Counted from the first letter of the stretch, positions 1 through 8,090 are shown. The stretch: DNA of 15,356 nucleotides from CAZDSS01 sp964508185 (GCA_964508185.1 CAZDSS010000064.1:1-15356); one strand, 5' to 3'. The notes: generated by a model from the sequence alone, not told the origin. A program made the numbers and translations.

Positions 1-1040
1 GTGAGCGCGCCGTCTAGCCGCCGGTTGCCGCGCAGACGATCCATGTAGGGCGCGCCGAGGAAGATCCACATGAAGCAGGGCATGAAGGTCGCCCAGAGGG
101 TGATGACCGCCCCGAGCGTCCCCGCCACATGGGGATCGAGGGTTCCGGGATCGCGAAAGGCCGCAAGGAAGCCCACGAACTGAAGAACCAGGATCAGCGG
201 CCCCGGGGTCGTCTCCGCAAGCCCGAGGCCGTCGAGCATCTCGCCCGGGAACAGCCAGCCATAATGCCCCACCGCCTCCTGCCCCACATAGGCGAGAACC
301 GCATAGGCGCCGCCGAAGGTCACCATGGCCATGTGGGAAAAGAAAAGGCCGAGCTCCGTGAAGACGTGATCCGGACCGAGCGCCAGATACATGACCGCGA
401 TGGGCAGCAGCCACAGCGCCGCAAACGCTATGGCGACCCGCAGGCTCCTCCAAAGGCCAGGCGGCGCGGGATCGGCGACGGCGGCCACGCCGGGAGCCTG
501 GACCGGCCGCCGCACGAACAGAAGGCCGAGCGCCGCCGCGCCGAGGATGATGAGGGGAAACGGCAGGTCGAGAAAGAAGATGGCGACGAAGGCGGCGGCG
601 GCGATGGCGTGAAGCGGCCCGGTCCGAAGGGCGCGCCGGGCGATGCGGCGCAGGGCGTCGATGACGATCACCAGCACCGCCGCCTTGATGCCGTAAAACA
701 GCGCCGTGACCAGGGTGACATCATGAAAGCCGGCATAAACGATGGAGAGCGCCAGGATCACCAGCGCCCCGGGCAGCACGAACAGCGTGCCTGCGACGAT
801 GCCGCCCCATGTGCGGTGGAGATGCCAGCCCATGTAGGTCGCAAGCTGCTGCGCTTCCGGCCCGGGCAGGAGCATGCAGTAATTGAGGGCATGGAGAAAC
901 CGGGCCTCGTCCACCCATTTCTTCTCTTCGACCAGCAGGCGGTGCATGAGGGCGATCTGCCCGGCAGGGCCGCCGAAGCTCATGAGGCCGATCCTCGCCC
1001 AGAGGGCGAAGGCCTGCGCGAAGGATACCCGTTTCTCCAT
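1..1040 (-). CDS. chrA: Chromate efflux transporter ChrA (3' end outside window)
   Basis: Inner-membrane transporter of the CHR family, which exports chromate. Reading the minus strand from the ATG at 1038-1040 gives 346 codons with no stop before the window edge, so the C-terminus is missing. The protein shows the two homologous halves of long-chain CHR proteins. The first half carries SFGGPAGQIALMH at about residues 21-33 and LPGPEAQQLATYMGW shortly after. The second half repeats the pattern with VTFGGAYAVLAYVGQEAVG and TTPGPLILVLQFVGF. Several long hydrophobic segments (for example residues 80-110 and 150-190) fit a polytopic membrane protein. Two-domain members are usually around 400 residues or more, so most of the gene is present. 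No chrB-type regulator lies upstream within the window. The family call is secure. Chromate as the physiological substrate is inferred from the family, since some members may move other anions. Confidence 0.93.
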   Translation of the reverse strand, partial: MEKRVSFAQAFALWARIGLMSFGGPAGQIALMHRLLVEEKKWVDEARFLHALNYCMLLPGPEAQQLATYMGWHLHRTWGGIVAGTLFVLPGALVILALSIVYAGFHDVTLVTALFYGIKAAVLVIVIDALRRIARRALRTGPLHAIAAAAFVAIFFLDLPFPLIILGAAALGLLFVRRPVQAPGVAAVADPAPPGLWRSLRVAIAFAALWLLPIAVMYLALGPDHVFTELGLFFSHMAMVTFGGAYAVLAYVGQEAVGHYGWLFPGEMLDGLGLAETTPGPLILVLQFVGFLAAFRDPGTLDPHVAGTLGAVITLWATFMPCFMWIFLGAPYMDRLRGNRRLDGAL

Positions 1041-1105
1041 TACCCGCCCCGTACCTAAATCTTTTTCCAGCTTGGCCGCGGCGAATGGCGGCGCAAGGAA
1101 ATTCC

Positions 1106-1130
1106 GCAACCAATCGGCCCCGGCTGCGTT
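1106..1130 (+). promoter_or_regulatory. Possible EcfG-type (general stress sigma) promoter for the DUF1328 gene
   Basis: GCAAC at 1106-1110, a 16-base spacer, then CGTT at 1127-1130. The alphaproteobacterial EcfG consensus is GGAAC-N16/17-CGTT, so there is one mismatch in the -35 element. The predicted start would leave a leader of about 25-30 bases before the ATG at 1164. DUF1328 genes being in general-stress regulons is plausible but is an inference here. Confidence 0.35.
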
Positions 1131-1163
1131 TTCCCTAGAAGCTTAACATCAAAGGAGAAACCA

Positions 1164-1346
1164 ATGCTGCGTTGGGCATTGATCTTTTTCGTGGTCGCCC
1201 TCATCGCCGCTGCGCTCGGTTTCGGCGGCATCGCCTCGGGCATGGCGGAGATCGCCAAGATCCTGTTCTACCTGTTCCTGATCCTGTTCGTGGTTTCCCT
1301 CGTCATGGGCCTCGTGCGCGGACGGGGCGGGCCGCCGGCGATATAG
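1164..1346 (+). CDS. DUF1328 / UPF0391 family small membrane protein
   Basis: A 60-residue hydrophobic protein with two predicted membrane helices: about residues 4-24 (ALIFFVVALIAAALGFGG) and 32-50 (AKILFYLFLILFVVSLVMG). It ends in a short basic tail, RGRGG. The opening MLRWALIFFVVALIAAALGFGGIA is the characteristic YtjA/DUF1328 signature, and the length is normal for the family. The ATG at 1164 follows a near-ideal ribosome site, AAAGGAGA at 1151-1158. The gene is monocistronic and converges with the Lrp gene, with only 5 bases between the two stops. The biochemical function of the family is unknown. Members are often stress-associated, and the EcfG-like element upstream agrees with that. 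Confidence 0.9.
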   Translation: MLRWALIFFVVALIAAALGFGGIASGMAEIAKILFYLFLILFVVSLVMGLVRGRGGPPAI

Positions 1347-1351
1347 GCCCT

Positions 1352-1888
1352 TTACCTACCGTTCGTTCCCGACCGTCTGTTATCGAGTCCTGGCGCCTGG
1401 CGCTGCGGACCCGATTGCAGATGCATGAGGGGCAGCTGGGTGCGGTCCACGAACCGCGTCATGGCAATGGATGAGCTCACTTCCCGCACCCCTTCCATCT
1501 GGGACAGCTGGTGCCAGAAGAAATGTTCGTATTCCGCCACGTCCCGCACCACGATCTTCAGCAGGAAATCCCAGTTGCCCATCAGGGTGTGACATTCCAC
1601 CACCTGGGGGCAGCGCCGGATGGCCTCGACGAAGCGGGGCAGCACGTCGCGGCTGTGGCGGCTCATCTTCACATGGGTGAAAACCACCACTTCGAGCCCG
1701 AGCTTCTGGGGATTGAGCACCGCGACCCGTTCCTGAATCACCCCCTCGTCCAGAAGGCGCTGCAGACGCCGCCAGCAGACGGATTTGGAAGACCCGGTGC
1801 GCTCCGCGAGTTCGGCGAGCGGCACCATGGCGTCGTTTTGCACCACTTCCAGAATGCGTACATCAAGACCGTCGAAATTGATGGACAT
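1352..1888 (-). CDS. Lrp/AsnC family transcriptional regulator, probable BkdR-like regulator of the adjacent operon
   Basis: DNA-binding regulator of 178 residues. The N-terminal helix-turn-helix spans about residues 10-50, with LAELAERTGSSKSVCWRRLQ (25-44) as the helix-turn-helix core. An Lrp-type C-terminal ligand-binding (RAM) domain covers about 68-145 and includes the diagnostic ECHTLMGNWDFLLKI stretch at 98-112. A tail of about 25 polar residues follows the domain, making the protein somewhat longer than the usual 150-160. The gene is transcribed divergently from the leucine dehydrogenase gene, with 130 bases between the starts. This is the arrangement of Pseudomonas bkdR, whose Lrp-like product activates the bkd operon in response to branched-chain amino acids. 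The same role here is inferred from position and family. The ribosome site before the ATG is weak (AGAGCGAG), which would fit a low-abundance regulator. Confidence 0.92.
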   Translation of the reverse strand: MSINFDGLDVRILEVVQNDAMVPLAELAERTGSSKSVCWRRLQRLLDEGVIQERVAVLNPQKLGLEVVVFTHVKMSRHSRDVLPRFVEAIRRCPQVVECHTLMGNWDFLLKIVVRDVAEYEHFFWHQLSQMEGVREVSSSIAMTRFVDRTQLPLMHLQSGPQRQAPGLDNRRSGTNGR

Positions 1889-1912
1889 CGTCTCGCTCTT
1901 TGCTTCACAGCC

Positions 1913-1925
1913 GAAACATTGTTTC
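1913..1925. promoter_or_regulatory. Inverted repeat, candidate Lrp-family operator
   Basis: GAAAC-ATT-GTTTC is a perfect 5-3-5 inverted repeat lying in the divergent region between the Lrp gene and leucine dehydrogenase, 25 bases upstream of the regulator's start codon. The core ACATT recurs at 1947-1951, 31 bases further on, which is about three helical turns. Phased sites of this kind are typical of Lrp proteins, which wrap DNA. The assignment is by position and symmetry only. Confidence 0.35.
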
Positions 1926-1952
1926 CGTTTTTATCACAAGGCCAGAACATTC

Positions 1953-1977
1953 GGAACAACGTACCGCCAAATCCGTA
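1953..1977 (+). promoter_or_regulatory. Possible EcfG-like promoter for the bkd operon (weak)
   Basis: GGAAC at 1953-1957, a 16-base spacer and CGTA at 1974-1977 fall upstream of the leucine dehydrogenase start at 2019. The -35 element is perfect for EcfG, but the -10 element has CGTA instead of CGTT. A GATAAT at 1979-1984 could instead be a housekeeping -10, although no good -35 sits at the right distance. The true promoter of this operon therefore remains unresolved from sequence. Confidence 0.2.
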
Positions 1978-2018
1978 GGATAATGGGGCCATGACGACTT
2001 CCGGGGAGAGAACAAGTC

Positions 2019-3104
2019 ATGTCGGTCTTCGCCAACGACGCATTCGACGGCCATGAAGCGGTGCATTTCTTTACCGACGCGGCCAGCGGCCTTCGCGCGG
2101 TGATCGCCATTCATTCGACCATCCTTGGGCCCGCGGCGGGCGGATGCCGCATGTGGCCCTTCGCCGACGACCGGATGGCGCTGACCGACGTGTTGCGCCT
2201 GTCGCGCGGCATGAGCCTGAAGAACGCCATGGCGGACCTGCCCCTGGGCGGCGGCAAGGCGGTCATCATCGGCGATCCGCGCCGCCACAAGACGCCGGAC
2301 CTTCTGATGGCCTTCGGGCGCGCCGTGGACAGCCTCGGTGGCCGCTATGTCACGGCGGAGGACGTGGGCATGTCGGTCGCCGACATGCAGGTGATCCGGC
2401 TGACGACGCGTCATGTCTGCGGCCTGCCCGCGGCTCCCGGCGCGCGGCTCGGCGGCGATCCGTCGCCGCACACCGCACGGGGCGTGTTCAACGGCATTCG
2501 CGCGGCGGTGCGGGCAAAGCTCGGCCGCGACGATCTCGAGGGACTCCGGATCGCCGTTCAGGGCCTCGGCCATGTGGGCCATGCCCTCGCCCGGCTGCTG
2601 CATCAAGCGGGCGCGCGACTGGTGGTCGCGGACATCGACGGCGCCGCCGTCGCCCGCGCGGCGGAGGAACTGGGCGCTGAAACCGCGTCACCCGACGAGA
2701 TCCTGTTCGCGGATGTGGATGTGCTTGCCCCCTGCGCACTCGGCGGCGTCCTGAACCGCGACACGATCCCGCGCCTGCGCACGCCCATCGTCGCGGGCGC
2801 CGCCAACAACCAGCTGCTGACGGACATGGACGGGACGCGGCTTGCGGAGCGCGGGATCCTTTACGCCCCCGATTACGTCATCAATGCGGGCGGCATCATC
2901 CATGTGGCCGCGGAATATCTGGACAGCCTGGATGCGGACATGGCGGCGCGGAAGATAGAGGGCATCTTCGACACTCTCGCGGAGATATTCGACCGCGCCG
3001 CGCGGACGGGGCGGCCCACCAATCGGATCGCCGACGAGATGGCGCTCAGTCGCCTCAAGGCCGGGCCGCGGACCGAACGACCGAGAATTTCATCCATCGC
3101 ATGA
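2019..3104 (+). CDS. Leucine dehydrogenase (Glu/Leu/Phe/Val dehydrogenase family)
   Basis: NAD-dependent oxidative deamination of leucine, valine and isoleucine to their 2-oxoacids. It is the first step before the dehydrogenase complex encoded downstream. The 361-residue length matches leucine dehydrogenases. The substrate-binding glycine-rich GGCRMW is at 41-46. Lys68 and catalytic Lys80, in LPLGGGKAVI, fall at the same numbers as in the Bacillus enzymes. Asp115 in TAEDVGM is the expected catalytic aspartate. The Rossmann fingerprint GLGHVG is at 182-187, and VINAGGIIHVAAEY follows near 288-301. The start ATG at 2019 is preceded by GGGGAGAG at 2003-2010. The gene is first in the operon, 38 bases before E1 alpha. 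Phenylalanine or valine preference cannot be excluded from sequence, but the operon context favours branched-chain substrates. Confidence 0.92.
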   Translation: MSVFANDAFDGHEAVHFFTDAASGLRAVIAIHSTILGPAAGGCRMWPFADDRMALTDVLRLSRGMSLKNAMADLPLGGGKAVIIGDPRRHKTPDLLMAFGRAVDSLGGRYVTAEDVGMSVADMQVIRLTTRHVCGLPAAPGARLGGDPSPHTARGVFNGIRAAVRAKLGRDDLEGLRIAVQGLGHVGHALARLLHQAGARLVVADIDGAAVARAAEELGAETASPDEILFADVDVLAPCALGGVLNRDTIPRLRTPIVAGAANNQLLTDMDGTRLAERGILYAPDYVINAGGIIHVAAEYLDSLDADMAARKIEGIFDTLAEIFDRAARTGRPTNRIADEMALSRLKAGPRTERPRISSIA

Positions 3105-3142
3105 GCGCGTGACGAAACCGCTGCGCTTTGCAAGAGGAAGCC

Positions 3143-4390
3143 ATGAACGATCACAGCGAACATTCTTCGCCCCGCCCCCGCCTCCACGTGCCGGAGCCCC
3201 CGGCGCGGCCCGGCGGGGAGCCGGATTTCAGCCATTTGAAGATTCCGCCTGCGGGCGCGCTGCCGAAGCCGCCGGTGGACGTTCCGGCGGACGAGATCCG
3301 CGACCATGCCTACGGCATGATCCGGGTGCTGGACGACGACGGCAATGCGGTCGGCCCCTGGGATCCAGGGCTTGACCCTGAACTGATGCGGAAGGGGCTT
3401 CGCGCCATGCAGCTCACCCGCATCTATGACGACCGCCTGTACCGCGCGCAGCGCCAGGGCAAGACCTCGTTCTACATGAAATGCACGGGCGAAGAGGCGA
3501 TCGCCGTCGCCCAGGCCCTGGCGCTCCGCCCCGACGACATGCTGTTCCCGAGCTACCGCCAGCAGGGCCTGCTGATCGCCCGCAACTGGTCGCTCGTGGA
3601 CATGATGAACCAGGTTTATTCCAATGCCCGCGACCGGCTGAAGGGCCGTCAGCTTCCGATCATGTATTCGAGCCGGGAAGCGTCCTTCTTCACCATTTCC
3701 GGCAATCTCGGCACCCAGTTCCCCCAGGCCGTGGGCTGGGCCATGGCCGCCGCCATCAGGGGGGACGACCGCATCGCCGCAAGCTGGATCGGCGAAGGCG
3801 CCACCGCCGAAGGCGACTTCCACCATGCCGCGACCTTCGCCGCCGTCTATCGCGCGCCGGTGATCCTCAACATCGTCAACAACCAGTGGGCCATATCCTC
3901 CTACCATGCGATCGCCGGGGGCGAGCAGACCACCTTCGCCGCCCGCGCCATCGGCTACGGCCTGCCCGGCCTGCGGGTGGACGGCAACGACTTCCTCGCC
4001 GTCTACGCCGTCACCCGATGGGCTGCGGAACGGGCGCGGCGCGGATTCGGCGCCACCATCATCGAGCATGTGACCTACCGGGCCGACGCCCATTCGACGA
4101 GCGACGACCCGAGCCGCTACCGCCCGAAGGATGAGGCCAGGGCCTGGCCGCTCGGCGATCCCATCGAGCGGCTCAAGGTCCATCTGGTGAAAGCCGGCCA
4201 CTGGTCCGAAGAGCGTCACGTGCAGATGACGGCCATGCTGACCGACGAGGTGCGCGCCGCCCAGCGCGAGGCGGAAAGCTGCGGCACCCTCATCAGCGGG
4301 GAGAAGCCGAGCCCCGCCAGCATGTTCGAGGACGTCTACAAGGAAATGCCCTGGAACCTGCGCCGCCAGCGGCAGGAACTGGGGTATTGA
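3143..4390 (+). CDS. bkdA1: Branched-chain 2-oxoacid dehydrogenase E1 component, alpha subunit
   Basis: Thiamine diphosphate-dependent decarboxylating subunit (415 residues, close to the roughly 410 of Pseudomonas BkdA1). It forms an alpha2beta2 heterotetramer with the next gene product. The cofactor motif runs from GEGATAEGDFHHA at 217-229 to NIVNNQW at 243-249. The loop YRADAHSTSDDPSRYR at 312-327 corresponds to the phosphorylation loop of the animal enzyme, which is present in bacterial homologues without implying phosphorylation. An N-terminal proline-rich extension of about 45 residues precedes the conserved domain, as in proteobacterial BkdA1. I chose the ATG at 3143 because AAGAGGA at 3133-3139 is correctly spaced. 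An upstream in-frame TTG at 3128 would add five residues but has no comparable ribosome site. Confidence 0.94.
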   Translation: MNDHSEHSSPRPRLHVPEPPARPGGEPDFSHLKIPPAGALPKPPVDVPADEIRDHAYGMIRVLDDDGNAVGPWDPGLDPELMRKGLRAMQLTRIYDDRLYRAQRQGKTSFYMKCTGEEAIAVAQALALRPDDMLFPSYRQQGLLIARNWSLVDMMNQVYSNARDRLKGRQLPIMYSSREASFFTISGNLGTQFPQAVGWAMAAAIRGDDRIAASWIGEGATAEGDFHHAATFAAVYRAPVILNIVNNQWAISSYHAIAGGEQTTFAARAIGYGLPGLRVDGNDFLAVYAVTRWAAERARRGFGATIIEHVTYRADAHSTSDDPSRYRPKDEARAWPLGDPIERLKVHLVKAGHWSEERHVQMTAMLTDEVRAAQREAESCGTLISGEKPSPASMFEDVYKEMPWNLRRQRQELGY

Positions 4391-4406
4391 GGGGGATCTT
4401 TCAGCC

Positions 4407-5420
4407 ATGCCGACCATGAACATGATTCAGGCCATCAATTCCGCCCTGGATCTCATGCTGGAACGGGATCCCGATGTGGTGATCATGGGCCAGGACGTGG
4501 GCTTTTTCGGCGGCGTGTTCCGCGCGACCGAGGGCCTGCAGCGGAAATACGGCGCGACCCGGGTATTCGATACGCCGATTTCCGAAGGCGGCATCATCGC
4601 CACCGCCATCGGCATGGGCGTCTATGGCCTGCGCCCCGTGGCGGAGATGCAGTTCGCCGACTACATCTATCCCGGCTTCGACCAGCTGGTTTCCGAAGCG
4701 GCGCGGCTCCGCTACCGCTCGGCCGGGGAATATTACGCGCCCATGACCGTGCGCGCGCCCTGCGGCGGCGGCATTTATGGCGGCCAGACCCACAGCCAGA
4801 GCCCCGAGGGGATCTTCACCCATGTCTGCGGGCTGAAGTCCGTCATGCCGTCGAACCCCCATGACGCCAAGGGCCTGCTGATCGCGGCCATCGAGGATGA
4901 CGACCCGGTGATCTTCTTCGAGCCCAAGCGGCTCTATAACGGCCCGTTCGACGGCTATCACGACCGGCCGGTCAGGTCCTGGGCGAGCCATCCCAAGAGC
5001 GAGGTGCCCGAAGGCTACTACACCATCCCCCTCGGCAAGGCGGAGATCGTGCGCGAGGGTCGGGACGCCACGGTTCTCGCCTACGGCACCATGGTGCATG
5101 TGTCCCTCGCCGCCGTCGAGGAATGCGCGGTGGATGCGGAGGTGATCGACCTCAGGAGCTTGTCGCCCCTCGACATCGACTGCATCGTGGAATCGGTGAT
5201 GAAGACCGGGCGCTGCGTCATCGTCCATGAGGCGACGCGCACCTCGGGCTTCGGGGCGGAGCTTGCGGCGCTGGTGCAGGAATATTGCTTCTACCAGCTC
5301 GAGGCCCCCATCCGGCGGGTGACGGGCTGGGATACCCCCTACCCCCACGCCCTTGAATGGGAATATTTCCCCGGCCCCCGCCGCGTCGCCGACGCCCTGC
5401 GCAAGGTGATGGAGGACTGA
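4407..5420 (+). CDS. bkdA2: Branched-chain 2-oxoacid dehydrogenase E1 component, beta subunit
   Basis: Partner of the preceding E1 alpha subunit (337 residues, normal for BkdA2). It carries transketolase-type pyrimidine-binding and C-terminal domains. Glu60 in FDTPISEGGIIATAIGMG is the expected glutamate that activates thiamine diphosphate. GGQTHSQSPEGIF at 125-137 supplies the conserved active-site histidine (His129). VIDLRSLSPLDID near 246-258 and a terminal segment with TSGFGAELAALVQE belong to the C-terminal domain that binds E2. The ATG at 4407 lies 16 bases after the alpha-subunit stop, behind GAGGGGGA. Only one base separates its stop from the E2 start, so the two are likely translationally coupled. 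Assignment to branched-chain rather than pyruvate dehydrogenase rests on similarity to the bkd pattern and on the leucine dehydrogenase in the same operon. Confidence 0.93.
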   Translation: MPTMNMIQAINSALDLMLERDPDVVIMGQDVGFFGGVFRATEGLQRKYGATRVFDTPISEGGIIATAIGMGVYGLRPVAEMQFADYIYPGFDQLVSEAARLRYRSAGEYYAPMTVRAPCGGGIYGGQTHSQSPEGIFTHVCGLKSVMPSNPHDAKGLLIAAIEDDDPVIFFEPKRLYNGPFDGYHDRPVRSWASHPKSEVPEGYYTIPLGKAEIVREGRDATVLAYGTMVHVSLAAVEECAVDAEVIDLRSLSPLDIDCIVESVMKTGRCVIVHEATRTSGFGAELAALVQEYCFYQLEAPIRRVTGWDTPYPHALEWEYFPGPRRVADALRKVMED

Positions 5421-5421
5421 G

Positions 5422-6693
5422 ATGGCGCGCTTCGTCTTCAAGTTGCCCGATGTGGGCGAAGGCATCGCCGAGGCGGAAATCGCCGCTTGGCATGTGAAGG
5501 TGGGCGACCGGGTGGAGGAAGACGACAATCTCGTCGATGTCATGACCGACAAGGCGACGGTGGAGCTGCCCTCCCCCGTCTCGGGCACGGTGATCGAGAT
5601 CAACGGCAAGGCGGGCGACATGATGCCCGTTGGCAGCGCCCTCGTGGTGCTCGAGACCGACGAGGATGCGGCGAAAGCAGCCATGGCGCAGCAGAAGGCG
5701 GCGCCCGACCCGGAGCCGGAGCCCGAGCCTGCAACTGCGCCCGAACCGGAGCCCGAGCCGGCCGCACCCGCGCCGAAGCCGCAGCCTGCCGCTGGCGGTG
5801 CGGCGCAGCAACGCCCGGCCCCCGGCGCGCGTCCCGCGGCCTCCCCCGCCGTGCGCAGGCGTGCGCGGGAGATGGGGATTGATCTGCGCCATGTGCGCGG
5901 CACCGGTCCCGGCGGCCGCATCACCCATGACGATCTCGACCATCATGTGGCGGGAGGCGCGACGCCGCGCCGGCCTTCGCAGGCGGCGCCCGACGAGGTG
6001 GAGGAAATCCCCGTCATCGGCCTCCGCCGCCGCATCGCCGAGCGCATGCAGACGTCCAAGCAGCGCATTCCCCATTTCGCCTATGTGGAGGAAGTGGACG
6101 TGACGGCGCTCGAGGAGCTGCGCGCCCACCTCAATGCAACGAAGGGCGAGGAGCGGCCGCGCCTTACCATCCTTCCCTTCCTCATCCTGGCGCTCGCCCG
6201 GACCCTGCCGGACTTCCCCCAGATCAATGCCCGCTTCGATGACGAGGCGGGCGTCATCCGCCGCCACCGCGCCCTTCATGTGGGGATCGCGACCCAGACG
6301 GACAACGGCCTCATGGTGCCGGTGATCCGCCATGCGGAGGCGCTCGATCTCTGGGCGGCGGCGGAGGCGGTGGCGCGGGTCGCGGACAACGCCCGCGCGG
6401 GCCGCGCCAGTCGGGAGGAGCTCACGGGCTCCACCATCACCATCACCAGCCTCGGGCCCCTGGGCGGCATCGTCTCCACCCCCGTCATCAACCATCCCGA
6501 GGTCGCCATCATCGGCGTCAACCGGATCGTGGAGCGGCCCATGATCCGCGACGGTCAGGTGGTCGCCCGCAAGATGATGAATCTGTCGTCCTCCTTCGAC
6601 CATCGCGTCGTGGATGGCTGGGACGCCGCCCGGTTCATCCAGCGCATCAAGACATTGCTTGAAAACCCCGCAACCATCTTCATGGATCCGTGA
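5422..6693 (+). CDS. bkdB: Branched-chain 2-oxoacid dehydrogenase E2 (lipoamide acyltransferase)
   Basis: Core acyltransferase of the complex, moving the branched acyl group from lipoamide to CoA (423 residues, equal to typical BkdB). Domain order: a single lipoyl domain at about 3-78 with lipoylated Lys44 in VMTDKATVELP; a Pro/Glu/Ala linker at about 92-138 built from PEPEPEP-type repeats; an E3/E1 peripheral subunit-binding domain at about 139-175 (SPAVRRRAREMGIDLRHVRG, then TGPGGRITHDDL); a second short linker; and the catalytic domain from about 195. The catalytic domain ends with SFDHRVVDG, containing His394 and Asp398. GGAGG at 5411-5415 serves as ribosome site for the ATG at 5422. The stop overlaps the E3 start by one base. 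Confidence 0.95.
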   Translation: MARFVFKLPDVGEGIAEAEIAAWHVKVGDRVEEDDNLVDVMTDKATVELPSPVSGTVIEINGKAGDMMPVGSALVVLETDEDAAKAAMAQQKAAPDPEPEPEPATAPEPEPEPAAPAPKPQPAAGGAAQQRPAPGARPAASPAVRRRAREMGIDLRHVRGTGPGGRITHDDLDHHVAGGATPRRPSQAAPDEVEEIPVIGLRRRIAERMQTSKQRIPHFAYVEEVDVTALEELRAHLNATKGEERPRLTILPFLILALARTLPDFPQINARFDDEAGVIRRHRALHVGIATQTDNGLMVPVIRHAEALDLWAAAEAVARVADNARAGRASREELTGSTITITSLGPLGGIVSTPVINHPEVAIIGVNRIVERPMIRDGQVVARKMMNLSSSFDHRVVDGWDAARFIQRIKTLLENPATIFMDP

Positions 6694-8090
6694 TGACGGA
6701 AGAGATCAAGACGCATGTTCTCGTGGTGGGCGGCGGCCCCGGCGGCTATGTGGCGGCGATCCGCGCCGGGCAGCTGGGGCTCGATACGGTGCTCGTGGAG
6801 GCGGACCGCCTCGGCGGCACCTGCCTCATTCGCGGCTGCATCCCTTCCAAGGCGCTCATCCACGCGGCAACCCGCCTCCACGACATGCGGCGGCATGCGG
6901 AAGCGGCGGCCATGGGCATCTCCCTTCCCGCGCCGCCCGTCTTCGACATCAGGGGCGCAGTCGCCTGGAAGGACGGCATCGTGGACAAGCTCAATGCGGG
7001 CGTCGCATCGCTCCTCAAGCGGGCGAAGGTGCGCGTGGTCCAGGGCTGGGCGACCTTCCGGGACGGCAAGTCCTGCGACGTCGCAGGGCCCGAGGGCGAG
7101 ATCCGCATCCGTGCCGAAAACGTGATCCTCGCCACCGGGTCGGAGCCCGTGGCGCTCCCCGACCTTCCCTTCGGCGGCGACATATTGTCCTCGGCCGAAG
7201 CGCTGTCGCTCGCCGAACTGCCCGCGAGCCTCGCGGTCGTGGGTGCGGGCTATATCGGGCTCGAGCTCGGGATCGCCTTCGCCAGGATGGGCGTCAAGGT
7301 CACGGTGATCGAGGCCGAGGAGCGGATCCTGCCGCTCTATGACGCCAGGCTCACGGATCCCGTCCAGAAATGGCTGGAGCGGCATGGCGTCGCCCTTCAT
7401 CTCGGCGCCCGGGCCAGGGGCTTCGGCGACGGCAAGCTCAGGATCGAGACCGCCGCGGGCGCGACGGCGATCCCGGCGGACAAGGTGCTGGTCACCGTCG
7501 GCCGCCGGCCGCGGCTTGCGGGCTGGGGGTTCGAGAACATGGGGATCGATCCGGAGCGCGGCTTCATTCCCGTTGACGGCCAGTGCCGCACCGCGATGCG
7601 CGGGATCTATGCCATTGGCGACCTCGTGGGCGAGCCCATGCTGGCGCACAAGGCCTCCGCCCAGGGCGAGATGGTGGCGGAGATCATCGCTGGCAAGCGC
7701 CGCGCCTTCGATCCCGCGGCGATCCCCGCCATCTGCTTCACCGAGCCCGAGATCGTGAGCGTCGGCCTGTCGCCCGACGATGCGGCGGCACAAGGGATGG
7801 ATGTCATCACCGGCATCTTCCCCTTCGCCGCCAACGGCCGGGCGCTCACCATGGAGGCGGGGGACGACGGCGGCTTCGTCCGCGTGGTCGCCCGGCGCGA
7901 CAACCACCGCATCCTCGGCATTCAGGCCGTGGGCGCGCACGTGTCGGAACTTTCCGGCGCGTTCGTGAGCGCCATCGAGATGGCCGCAGTGCTCGCGGAC
8001 GTGGCCGGCATGATCCATGCCCATCCCACCTTGGGCGAAGCCTTCCACGAGGCCGCCCTCCACGCCCTCGGCCACGCCATCCACCGCTGA
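6693..8090 (+). CDS. lpdA: Dihydrolipoyl dehydrogenase (E3) of the branched-chain complex
   Basis: FAD flavoprotein that reoxidises the dihydrolipoyl group of E2 and reduces NAD (465 residues, close to the roughly 459 of Pseudomonas LPD-Val). The FAD fingerprint GGGPGG is at 13-18. The redox disulfide is Cys44/Cys49 in GGTCLIRGCIPSK. The NAD-binding GAGYIGLELG starts at 184. A second FAD contact, AIGDLVGEPMLAHKA, lies near 310-324. The C-terminal dimer-interface pair His444 and Glu449 sits in HAHPTLGEAF. I chose the ATG at 6693, which overlaps the E2 stop in the string TGATG. An in-frame GTG one codon earlier is possible but less likely. This is the last gene of the operon, and a dedicated E3 copy like this normally serves only its own complex. 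Confidence 0.95.
   Translation: MTEEIKTHVLVVGGGPGGYVAAIRAGQLGLDTVLVEADRLGGTCLIRGCIPSKALIHAATRLHDMRRHAEAAAMGISLPAPPVFDIRGAVAWKDGIVDKLNAGVASLLKRAKVRVVQGWATFRDGKSCDVAGPEGEIRIRAENVILATGSEPVALPDLPFGGDILSSAEALSLAELPASLAVVGAGYIGLELGIAFARMGVKVTVIEAEERILPLYDARLTDPVQKWLERHGVALHLGARARGFGDGKLRIETAAGATAIPADKVLVTVGRRPRLAGWGFENMGIDPERGFIPVDGQCRTAMRGIYAIGDLVGEPMLAHKASAQGEMVAEIIAGKRRAFDPAAIPAICFTEPEIVSVGLSPDDAAAQGMDVITGIFPFAANGRALTMEAGDDGGFVRVVARRDNHRILGIQAVGAHVSELSGAFVSAIEMAAVLADVAGMIHAHPTLGEAFHEAALHALGHAIHR

Noticed and set aside
129..1058. Long plus-strand open frame (309 codons) across the chrA region
   Set aside because: Its translation is a low-complexity Arg/Gly/His/Pro mix typical of the antisense of a GC-rich gene, while the minus strand encodes a clear ChrA.
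2873..4423. Minus-strand open frame of 516 codons opposite leucine dehydrogenase and E1 alpha
   Set aside because: Antisense shadow: no domain signature and lies wholly over well-identified genes.
4401..6603. Long minus-strand open frames opposite E1 beta and E2
   Set aside because: Antisense shadows of high-GC genes. Their Gly/Ser repeats merely mirror the Pro/Glu linker of E2.
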